Of a DNA stretch of 64,000 nt, positions 9,515-16,643 are shown in pieces. The DNA lies in assembly GCF_008806385.1 (NCBI RefSeq), contig NZ_VZZK01000014.1:1-64000 (forward strand), given 5' to 3'. A program made the position numbers and the translations under genes. The notes under the pieces are model-generated. The model searched no databases, was not told where the DNA came from, and worked only from the letters and a program-made list of their open reading frames with translations. This DNA is from Methylobacterium soli (GTDB taxonomy: Bacteria; Pseudomonadota; Alphaproteobacteria; Rhizobiales; Beijerinckiaceae). Numbering within the stretch: the stretch's first letter is position 1; each line of letters starts with the position of its first letter.

Positions 9515-9613
9515 CTAGAGGTTCAGCAGCACGTTGGCGGAGCCCACCATCGTCATGACGAGACCGCAGGCGAAGACGCCGATCATCGCGTAGGAGAAGG
9601 CCTTCAGAGCCAT
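9515..9613 (-). CDS. 32-residue membrane micro-protein
   Basis: A very short gene encoding 32 residues that begin MALKAFSYAMIGVFACGLVM and end LLNL. It is almost entirely one transmembrane helix. The ATG has an excellent ribosome binding site (GGAGGGA, 5 bases upstream), which is the main reason to believe in it. It sits just behind the gene for a small exported protein on the same strand. The family is not recognised. Confidence 0.6.
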   Translation of the reverse strand: MALKAFSYAMIGVFACGLVMTMVGSANVLLNL

Positions 9614-9637
9614 GCCGTGTCCCTCCACCGCGCCCGA

Positions 9638-9910
9638 TCAGCAGCGGTTCCCGCCAGCGGTCTGGCCGTACTGCATTACCGGACGGGTCTGCTGGTTGGC
9701 GTTGCCCTCGCTCGCGGAACTCGGGGCGCACCATCCCGAACGCGAACCCGGATAGGCCCCCCCGATGGAGCCCGTGGTCAGGTCGTCGTCGGGCGTGACG
9801 GAGAGGAAGTGCTCGGCCGGCGCACGGAAATCGTAGGCCAGGGCCGAGGTCGCGGGGGCGGCGAGGCCGAGGGCGAGGATGGCGGACAGGGCGACATTAC
9901 GAAGGGTCAT
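9638..9910 (-). CDS. small exported protein with TTGSI motif
   Basis: A 90-residue protein with a clear signal peptide (MTLRNVALSAILALGLAAP, cleavage expected after ALA near residue 25). The mature part contains DDDLTTGSIGG and ends in a Cys. The next upstream minus-strand gene encodes another small exported protein with RLTTGSV, so the two may be distant relatives or share a processing or interaction motif. It probably forms a unit with the micro-protein gene 24 bases downstream. Function unknown; periplasmic location is inferred from the signal. Confidence 0.7.
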   Translation of the reverse strand: MTLRNVALSAILALGLAAPATSALAYDFRAPAEHFLSVTPDDDLTTGSIGGAYPGSRSGWCAPSSASEGNANQQTRPVMQYGQTAGGNRC

Positions 9911-10000
9911 GGGTGTTCTCTGTTCCTTTCAGATGGGGTCCGGTCATGCGGACTTTGGGCTCGGCCCGGCTCGAAGCCGGCCCGAGGGTTGAGCACGGGA

Positions 10001-10258
10001 TCAGCGGACCGAGGGCGAGGGATTGCGCGGCCGCACGGTGCCGGTCCGCGGGTCGTGAATGGGGCCGCGGATCTGGTCGCTCGTCGGAGCGCGCGGCGTG
10101 ACGCTGCCCGTCGTCAGACGATCGAGATCCGGTACCCCCCGCTGGATGGGCGCCTGGCGCTCACCCGGGGCACGATAGCCCTGCGCCATCGCGGCGGGCG
10201 CAAGCGCCATTGCGCCAATAACAGCGGCAGCCGCGATGGGTGCGCGAATGTTTTTCAT
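10001..10258 (-). CDS. small exported protein with TTGSV motif
   Basis: An 85-residue protein with a signal peptide (MKNIRAPIAAAAVIGAMALA, probable cleavage after AMA) and a Pro/Arg-rich mature part with DLDRLTTGSVTPRAP. The mature chain looks disordered. It shares the short LTTGS(I/V) motif with the exported protein 90 bases downstream. About 240 bases of intergenic DNA upstream separate it from the DsbD-like gene. Function unknown. Confidence 0.65.
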   Translation of the reverse strand: MKNIRAPIAAAAVIGAMALAPAAMAQGYRAPGERQAPIQRGVPDLDRLTTGSVTPRAPTSDQIRGPIHDPRTGTVRPRNPSPSVR

Positions 10259-10498
10259 AATATAAGATTTCCTCTCTTGCCTGCAGATCTTGATTTCGAT
10301 CCGTCAGTTGCTTGCCTGATCCCAATATGGGGTGCGATGGCCTTCAGCGACGTGTCGCGCCACACGCAGCAACGGGGATTATAGTTTCGACGCTCCCGCG
10401 TCGGCCGTCAGGCCAACGGCACGTCGCGACCGGCGGGGTGCCGGTGCTTGAAGCGGAGCGTGGGGGATCGGCTGGCCGGGGCAGGCCGCGTGAGCCGG

Positions 10499-12211
10499 TC
10501 AACGGGCCGGGTGGTCGTCCGAGGCGGCGTCCCGGGATCGCCCGGCCCGCGCGACGGCGTCGAGGACGGCGTCGGCGGTCAGGATCTCCGGGAGCGGCAG
10601 GCCGTGGGGCGCATGCGGCCCGTACACGATGGTGAAGGGCACGCCGAAACGGCCATAGGAGGCCAGGAAGGCCGAGACGGCCGGATCGGCCAGGGTCCAA
10701 TCCGCCCGCATCGGCAGCACGTCGCCCGAGAGGCGATCGGCGACGGGCGCACGGTCGAGCACGATCCGCTCGTTGAGCCGGCAGGTGGGGCACCAGCGGG
10801 CGCCGACATCCACCAGCACGACGCGCCCCTCGGCGACGCGCCGGCGCAGGTCGCCGCGGTCGAATCGGCGCCACGCCACCGCGCCCTCATCCGCGGCCGA
10901 GCCCTGCCGCTCCGCCAGGATCGGCAGGGCCACGATGATCAGGACGAGCCCGGCCAGTCCGGCGGAGGCGAGCTTGCGGCCGAGGCCCGTCATCCGCGGC
11001 CGGAGGGCGAGGAGCAGAACCGATCCGGCCAGGAGGACCCCGATCGTTCCGGCCGCGCCCGGACCGAGCTGGCCTGAGAGGATCCAGAGCAGCCACAGGA
11101 ATGTGCCGACGAGCGCGAGCCCGAGGATGCGGCGCAGCTGCACCATCCAGGCGCCGGGACGCGGCAGCCACGCGGCGGCGCGCGGATACGCGGCCACCGC
11201 CAGGTAGGGGGTCGCGAGCCCGAGCCCGAGGGCGAGGAAGACCGCCAGAATGACGGGCCCGGAGCGCGTCAGGGCAAACCCCACCGCCGTGCCGAGGAAC
11301 GGTGCCGAGCACGGCGTGGCGAGCAGCGTCGCCAGGAACCCCGTCGCGAAGTGCCCGGCGAGTCCCTCGCGTGCCGGGCCGCCCAACCGGTCGGTCACGG
11401 CGCGCGGCAGGCGCAGCTCGAACAGGCCCCAGAGATTGGCCGAGAACAGCATCGTCACCGCAGCGAGCAGCGCCACGAAGGCGGGCTCCTGGAACTGGAT
11501 GCCCCAGCCGATGAGGCTGCCGGCCCTCCGCAGGAGCACGATCGCGATAGCCAGGAGGAGGAAGGAGGCGAGGATGCCGGCGGCGGTGGCCAGGAACCCG
11601 GCCCGCACGGCGCCGGGCGCCTGCCCGCCGAGCCGCACCACGGCAAAGAGCTTCAGGGCGAGCACCGGCAGAACGCAGGGCATCAGGTTGAGGATCAGCC
11701 CGCCGAGAAACGCGAGTCCGAGCATCCCGAGGCCGGTGCCGAGAGTCTGCCAGGTTGTCCGTTCGGCGCTGCCCGGGCGGACCAGCGCCCGGATCGTCGA
11801 CGACTCGGCTCCGTCGCTGACCGTCAGGACAATCTCGCGCCCGTCGAGGCGCATCGACGGACCGCCCGCGAGACCCTCCCGGTCGCGCGGCTCCGGCGGC
11901 AGGGGCAGGAGAACGAGCGCCCCGCGCCCGGATCGATCGAGCGTCACCTGCGCGGGCCCGAAGGCGATCGGCGGATCGGCCGCGACCGCGAGGGCGCTCC
12001 CGGAGAGCGGCCGCGCCGAGGCCAGCTCGACGGCGAGCGCCGGGCGGCCCTCGAGGGACCCCGCCCAGATCTCGACGATGTCGATGCCGGCCGCGGCTCC
12101 GGCGCCGGAGAGACCGAGGAGGCACAGGAGCCCCAGCACGGCCAGCATCGCGCCGGAACCGGGCCAGCGCGCGCTTCGGATCGAGGGGGTTGGACGAGGC
12201 GCGCAGGACAT
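10499..12211 (-). CDS. DsbD-like thiol:disulfide interchange protein
   Basis: A 570-residue membrane protein of the DsbD/ScsB type, which moves electrons from cytoplasmic thioredoxin to the periplasm. It has an N-terminal hydrophobic segment (about 22-41), a periplasmic beta domain (about 43-150), a CcdA-like core with the paired cysteines Cys179 (NLMPCVLP) and Cys301 (ATPCSAPFLG), and a C-terminal thioredoxin-like domain with WCPTC (Cys474 and Cys477). The N-terminal domain has no cysteines between residue 31 and Cys179, so the catalytic pair of a classical DsbD alpha domain is missing. Electrons may therefore leave through another partner protein. The exact start is uncertain; Met22 is an alternative. 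Confidence 0.87.
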   Translation of the reverse strand: MSCAPRPTPSIRSARWPGSGAMLAVLGLLCLLGLSGAGAAAGIDIVEIWAGSLEGRPALAVELASARPLSGSALAVAADPPIAFGPAQVTLDRSGRGALVLLPLPPEPRDREGLAGGPSMRLDGREIVLTVSDGAESSTIRALVRPGSAERTTWQTLGTGLGMLGLAFLGGLILNLMPCVLPVLALKLFAVVRLGGQAPGAVRAGFLATAAGILASFLLLAIAIVLLRRAGSLIGWGIQFQEPAFVALLAAVTMLFSANLWGLFELRLPRAVTDRLGGPAREGLAGHFATGFLATLLATPCSAPFLGTAVGFALTRSGPVILAVFLALGLGLATPYLAVAAYPRAAAWLPRPGAWMVQLRRILGLALVGTFLWLLWILSGQLGPGAAGTIGVLLAGSVLLLALRPRMTGLGRKLASAGLAGLVLIIVALPILAERQGSAADEGAVAWRRFDRGDLRRRVAEGRVVLVDVGARWCPTCRLNERIVLDRAPVADRLSGDVLPMRADWTLADPAVSAFLASYGRFGVPFTIVYGPHAPHGLPLPEILTADAVLDAVARAGRSRDAASDDHPAR

Positions 12212-12412
12212 GGCCCCGCCAGGGTGGCCCGGAGCGGGGCAGGGGACAAGGGAGCGTCGCGGTGTTCGGCGCGCAGGCCAGGCCTCAGATCCGGGGCCGA
12301 GCCATCACCCGCGCGGGCCGGGGTCGAGATGCCGGACGATCATGGCCCGCGCCGCCGATAACGCGGCCTCACGCGGGCGCGCGGCCGAGCCTCAGCCGGT
12401 CACGGCCCGACC

Positions 12413-12859
12413 CTACGGCTTGGACGCGCCCTTCTTCGAGGCTTCGGCGGCCTTGATGCTGCCGGTCTCGGACACGCGATCGCGCGCTTGGTCGAGGCGC
12501 TTCTTCACGCCGGTCAGCTCGCGCTGCGCACTCGCCAGCTGCGCCTTCGCCGCATCCCGCGCGGCCGTGCTCTGACCGAGCTCGTCGCGCAGCGACGCGA
12601 GTTTGCCCTGCCAATCGCGGACAAGCTCGGTATTCGCCTGCTCCAGGAGCTTCTGGCGGCCCGCCAGCGTGTCCCGATCCGCCTGCAGGACCCTGACCTG
12701 CGCCGCGAGATCGCGCTGGCCCGACGCGCGGCTCGCGAACGCCCCCCAGCCCGCCAGGGCGCAGAGGCCGAGGATGACCGGAAGCCCATGCGCGCGCGTC
12801 GGCCGGACGGCGAGGAGCGCGCGGAGGTTCCAGCGCGGAATATGGGGCGCGTAACGCAT
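12413..12859 (-). CDS. membrane-anchored coiled-coil protein
   Basis: A 148-residue protein with a short basic N-terminus, one transmembrane helix at about 27-43 (LPVILGLCALAGWGAFASRA) and a long coiled coil at about 50-125 rich in Gln, Leu, Arg and Glu. The tail is Lys/Ser/Ala-rich. It resembles small inner-membrane coiled-coil proteins in topology only; I do not recognise a family. It lies about 200 bases upstream of the DsbD-like gene on the same strand. Confidence 0.6.
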   Translation of the reverse strand: MRYAPHIPRWNLRALLAVRPTRAHGLPVILGLCALAGWGAFASRASGQRDLAAQVRVLQADRDTLAGRQKLLEQANTELVRDWQGKLASLRDELGQSTAARDAAKAQLASAQRELTGVKKRLDQARDRVSETGSIKAAEASKKGASKP

Positions 12860-13181
12860 GAGACTCTGGCCCTCAGTCGCTCCGATCCCGAGCCACGCGG
12901 CCCGGGCGATCGATGAATGAGGCTCTAGATTATCCGATCTAGCGTTAATGCCCGCTTACGCAACGTCGAATAAAGTCTCCCGACTTGACGCGATGCCATG
13001 AGGCGCGGAGGCGATCGCAGGAACGCCGGGACTGATCTCGCGCCGATACGGCCACGTTCTTGTTCGTTTCGGGACGGCTTGCCTAATGACGCGGCGGGAT
13101 GCGCCCGGAACGTACGCTTCGGGACCGAGAGACGATGCCTCCATTGTCCCTACCGCGACGCGGCGCCCTGCCTGTCCGCGT
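12860..13181. other. intergenic region, nothing recognised
   Basis: About 320 bases between two minus-strand genes. The segment 12920-12965 is relatively AT-rich and should hold the promoter of the coiled-coil gene. I see no gene or convincing hairpin. Confidence 0.4.
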
Positions 13182-13886
13182 TCAACGAGATGGTATGGGC
13201 TGCGCCTGCGTGCCCGGATGGGTCGCGATCCAGAGAACGTGGCGGCGACCGCTCGCGTCATCCGTCGCATGGACCCGGATCTCGTCGACGCAAAAGCCCA
13301 GGCGGCGCAGCCGGGCCTTGAACCTCCGGTCCGGTCTGCCCGACCAGACCCCCAGGAGGCCGCCGGGGCGGAGCGCGTAGCGCGCCCGCTTGAGACCCCA
13401 GGCATCGTAGAGCCGGTTGTTCTCGCCCCGCATCATCCCCTCGGGCCCGTTATCGACATCGAGCAGGATGGCGTCGTACTCGGCTGGGCCCGCCTGAATC
13501 AGGCGGTTCACATCCGCCTCGATCAGTTCGACCCGCGGGTCGTCGAGGCTCGCGCCGAACAGATGCGCGAGCGGGCCGCGCGCCCAGGCCAGGACCGCCG
13601 GCACGAGTTCCGCGACGACGACGCGCGCGTCGGGACCGAGCTCGCTGAGCGCCGCCCGCAAGGTGAAGCCCATCCCGAGCCCGCCGATCAGGATCCGGGC
13701 CCGCGGGCGATCCTTGAGGCGCGCGCATGCGAGGGTGGCGAGGGCCTTCTCGGATTCCCGATCCCGGTTGTTCATCAACTCGGCCGTCCCGACCCGGATC
13801 GAGAACTCGTCTCCGCGCTGCAGGAGCTGCAAGGCGACGTTTTCGCCCGGCACGGTGCCGGTATCGAGATGGACCCAGGGGATCAC
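13182..13886 (-). CDS. spermidine-synthase-like methyltransferase-fold protein
   Basis: A 234-residue protein of the spermidine synthase superfamily. The nucleotide/aminopropyl-donor loop ILIGGLGMGF is at about 65-74, followed by the acidic residue Glu93 in VVVAEL and by DAILLDVDNGP, all standard for this Rossmann fold. It starts at GTG with GGAG upstream. The N-terminal beta domain of true spermidine synthases is short here, so the substrate is not certain; many proteins of this shape in Rhizobiales are annotated only as spermidine-synthase-like. No polyamine genes lie nearby. Confidence 0.78.
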   Translation of the reverse strand: MIPWVHLDTGTVPGENVALQLLQRGDEFSIRVGTAELMNNRDRESEKALATLACARLKDRPRARILIGGLGMGFTLRAALSELGPDARVVVAELVPAVLAWARGPLAHLFGASLDDPRVELIEADVNRLIQAGPAEYDAILLDVDNGPEGMMRGENNRLYDAWGLKRARYALRPGGLLGVWSGRPDRRFKARLRRLGFCVDEIRVHATDDASGRRHVLWIATHPGTQAQPIPSR

Positions 13887-14041
13887 CGATGAACTCCGTT
13901 CGGACCGGGTAACGCTTGGCCGCAGGGGCGCATCCCTAGCGCGTGCCCGGCCCGCAGCGCCAGGGCCGTTCCACCACGGCCGGCCTCGGGCGCATCGGAG
14001 CGATCTCGGCTTTTCGCGGCCGAGCGCGTCCGAGAGCCGCG

Positions 14042-14539
14042 CTAAACTTCCCTGAGCTGACCCGAGCTCCAGACGCCGGCCTTGATGGTTCCCGATCTGA
14101 GCCGTTGCACGAGGCCCCCCTCGGCTTTCTCAGTGGTTCCAAAAACCCGAACCGCCCTGGCCCTCTGCTTGAAGACGGCGGCGGCATGATGAGGCAACGC
14201 CGAATAACAGGTAAAGAAGTAAGCCTCCGCCGCGGCTCCGCCGTTCAGGAGCTTGATCCGTTCCATCAGATCGCGACAGGTTATGTGTTCGCCGGCATTG
14301 TCCGCGAGATCCGAGTCGTCGGGTCCGCCATGCGCATGGACGACGAGGACGTCCCCTGGCGTAATCTGACGATTTTCTTCCCCACGATAGATGATTTTGC
14401 ATTCCGTCAGCCTGGTTCCGAGCGAGGTGTCCGGCAAAGCCCCTGCATCAATCAATTCAGCAGCATTTGTTCTCAGACAGCCAGACTTGATCTTTTTTCC
14501 TCCCCTCGCGAAGGGGATATAGCAATATAAAGTAGGCAT
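14042..14539 (-). CDS. small protein with caspase-like His/Cys pattern
   Basis: A 165-residue protein read from the ATG at 14539, which has AGAGGA upstream; a longer frame exists but lacks support. The C-terminal two-thirds show a hydrophobic strand leading to His70 (VLVVHAHGG) and another leading to Cys111 (AYFFTCYSA). That spacing of a His-Gly and a Cys at strand ends recalls caspase-fold peptidases (C14/CHAT). This is inference from the motif only, and the protein would be smaller than usual for such enzymes. It might instead belong to an uncharacterised family of putative adhesins. It lies in a lower-GC, decayed neighbourhood and has no obvious operon partner. Confidence 0.55.
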   Translation of the reverse strand: MPTLYCYIPFARGGKKIKSGCLRTNAAELIDAGALPDTSLGTRLTECKIIYRGEENRQITPGDVLVVHAHGGPDDSDLADNAGEHITCRDLMERIKLLNGGAAAEAYFFTCYSALPHHAAAVFKQRARAVRVFGTTEKAEGGLVQRLRSGTIKAGVWSSGQLREV

Positions 14540-14663
14540 TCTGTCCTCTGTGGTGCTTGGAATGTTTGGTGTTGCCGATAGTGTCCGCTGCAGCTTGGTG
14601 CTGCCGTTCATTGCATTAAATGGCGACATTGTTTCAGCAAATTTCATATATTCTGTTTGAATT

Positions 14664-15260
14664 CTAGTCTATCGATCTAGACGCCGATTTCGGCGCGTCC
14701 CTTCCAAGCTTGTTCGGAATTTTCCAGTCGGAAGTAAGGTCGCTGTCGGTGCCGAGTTCGCTCTGCCCCGACCTGAAATCTCGCGGTACCAGTTCATTCG
14801 TCGACCGAACGCGCGCAAAGCGCGTCCCTATACGGCTCAATATAGGGCCGGCTTCTTCTCGCACGTCGCGAAGCAACTCAGATTCAAGCGTTGCCACCGC
14901 GAAAAGCTGCAAATCCAAGGCCGGCGCATTCGCATGGATCTGCAGAATGTCCGGACCGATCCCGAACCGGCGGCCCGAATGGCCGGTACGGGTGATGCGC
15001 CCCTGAGAACTCAGAATTGTCGTGGAACCTGGATGTCTCGGGTTTCGCCGATAAGGCGTAGGATCTCGTCGCCAGGAAAGGCAGAAGCAAAATCAATATT
15101 GACCCCGAGAAAGTCAATTCGATTTTCGCAAATATTGTCGAGCAATTTTGTGTGATGGAAAATCGTGCCGCGTCCACGAGGAGCGGCGTCACGCCGGATG
15201 CCGCGGGGCCGGTCGGTGACAGCCGCGGCGTCGCGATGGCGGATCGCCTGCCGATGCGCG
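14664..15260 (-). pseudogene. decayed minus-strand gene in two frames
   Basis: Protein-like sequence appears on the minus strand in two different frames. The upstream part (about 15260 down to 15018) reads through KLLDNICENRIDFLGVNI and DEILRLIGETRDIQVPRQF and then stops; the downstream part (about 15000 down to 14664) reads LDLQLFAVATLESELLRDV and TDSDLTSDWKIPNKL in another frame without a good start codon. The simplest reading is one gene broken by a frameshift, but they could be remnants of two genes. No family is recognised. Codon composition is less GC-rich than in the flanks. Confidence 0.35.
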
Positions 15261-15392
15261 ATAGGATTTTTTGACCCGACGTGAGATTGCTATGGAAACC
15301 TAGAGTTTCGCATGCTAACCAGATCGCACTGATCTTCGTGCCGGGAAATCATTCGCCTAACCTGCATTCGTTTATCAAAAAAGGTGTTTTTC

Positions 15393-15677
15393 ATGTCAAA
15401 TAAGATCACAATCTTCTGCTGTGCCTTGATCGCGTTCCTGTGCGCGGGGAATTCTCCAGTTTTTGCTGCTTAAAATTACATCACGGGTGCGTGTGTCTGC
15501 AAGAAAGGAAACAACGTCCTTGCGACGTATTCGGAAACGATCTGCATCAAGAACGATCATGACGGATGCACGGCCGCGAAAGCGCAATGCGTCACTACGC
15601 ATCGAGCGGCCTGCACCGAACTTGGCGGCCTTCTCACGCAAAGCGGCAAAGCCTGCACCGTGGGAGGTAAATGCTGA
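15393..15677 (+). pseudogene. Cys-rich secreted protein cut by a stop after its signal peptide
   Basis: The ATG at 15393, preceded by AAGGTG, starts a textbook signal peptide of 26 residues (MSNKITIFCCALIAFLCAGN, then SPVFAA). The next codon is TAA (15471-15473). The same frame then continues for 67 codons as a coherent small domain with eight cysteines, beginning NYITGACVCKKGN and ending CTVGGKC, and stops with TGA at 15675. The frame is otherwise intact, so a single base change would restore a secreted Cys-rich protein of about 94 residues. It is either a recent pseudogene, a sequencing error or, less likely, a readthrough gene. Confidence 0.65.
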
Positions 15678-16643
15678 TTGCCCGATTACTTATCTCTCGG
15701 GAGCGGCTGCTGCCGCGGTCAGGCTGTCCGGGCCTCGCGCGGTCCGGAGGGTGAGGCTCCGGGTCGTGTCCGGCCAACCTCCTCTGTCGTCCAGCGATAA
15801 GGCGCCGTTCGCCGTCGGGCGCGCCGATCCATCGAGACAACAAGACTTGCTCAGACTTCCTGCAAGCAACGCCACCGGCATTGAAGTGACGCGAGGGTCT
15901 CGGCGGCGCGCGGAACCGCGCGTCGTTGATCGCTCCTGCGATTAGGATGCCGCCGCCAGATTGCGGGGGCGGCGTCCATCGGGCGGTCGGCGAACGCTCC
16001 CGGCATAATGTCAGGTTCCGTCCGGCTTACGCCCCACGGGCGTGGTGCGGTCGCGCCCGCGGCCTGAACATGTCGCGCCGGCTCGCCCGGCATCGAAGCG
16101 CTGGGCGGCATGCCGGGACGAAGATCGTGCGTCGCCCGCCATCACCGCAGGCGCGCAGGTTTCGGCCGACGACGCTGGTTGTCTCGCGTCCATCTTCAAA
16201 CAAGAATTGATTATAGCATAATTCATTCCTAATTGCGTTATGCTCAATAAGTACAATAATATTGCCAAATAATTGTCATTGACGTCGAATTTTTCAGAGG
16301 TGTAATGAGACATATAATATAGTTGAAAATTTGACGTGGAAAATTACTTATGTAATGACGTGTAAATATTGAAAACATTTCATTCGTTTGAGAAATCAGA
16401 TGATTAAAATTCATCTTTGCTTATATTGTTGTATTTCTGACGATAATAAACATCGTAATTGCTAGATAATTCATACCTACGAGACGCGAAAATCATCTCG
16501 TTCAGTCTTCCTCCGCCTCATCAACGGAATGACAAATTCGACATGATACTGGAAATCCTGTCAGATCACCGGGGCCGCGCCCCGTGCGGCACGCTGTGCC
16601 GGTTCCCGATCGCCGCCCGCGGCGTCCGGCGGAATGTCGGCGT
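15678..16643. other. long intergenic region, AT-rich in its right half
   Basis: Nearly 970 bases without a credible gene. The left half has host-like GC content. From about 16200 to 16560 the sequence becomes strongly AT-rich, with inverted repeats (AGCATAA at 16215-16221 against TTATGCT at 16238-16244, and the longer pair at 16283-16336). The abrupt composition change just before a large unknown operon suggests a promoter or regulatory zone or an insertion scar. Confidence 0.5.
16283..16336. repeat. imperfect inverted repeat in the AT-rich zone
   Basis: CGTCGAATTTTTCA at 16283-16296 is nearly the reverse complement of TGAAAATTTGACG at 16324-16336, with about 27 bases between. It could be a regulator binding site, a hairpin in a leader transcript or the end of a lost mobile element. 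Confidence 0.4.

Noticed and set aside
15471..15473. Programmed readthrough of TAA in the Cys-rich gene
   Set aside because: UAA followed by A is not a known leaky context; pseudogene or error is the simpler explanation.
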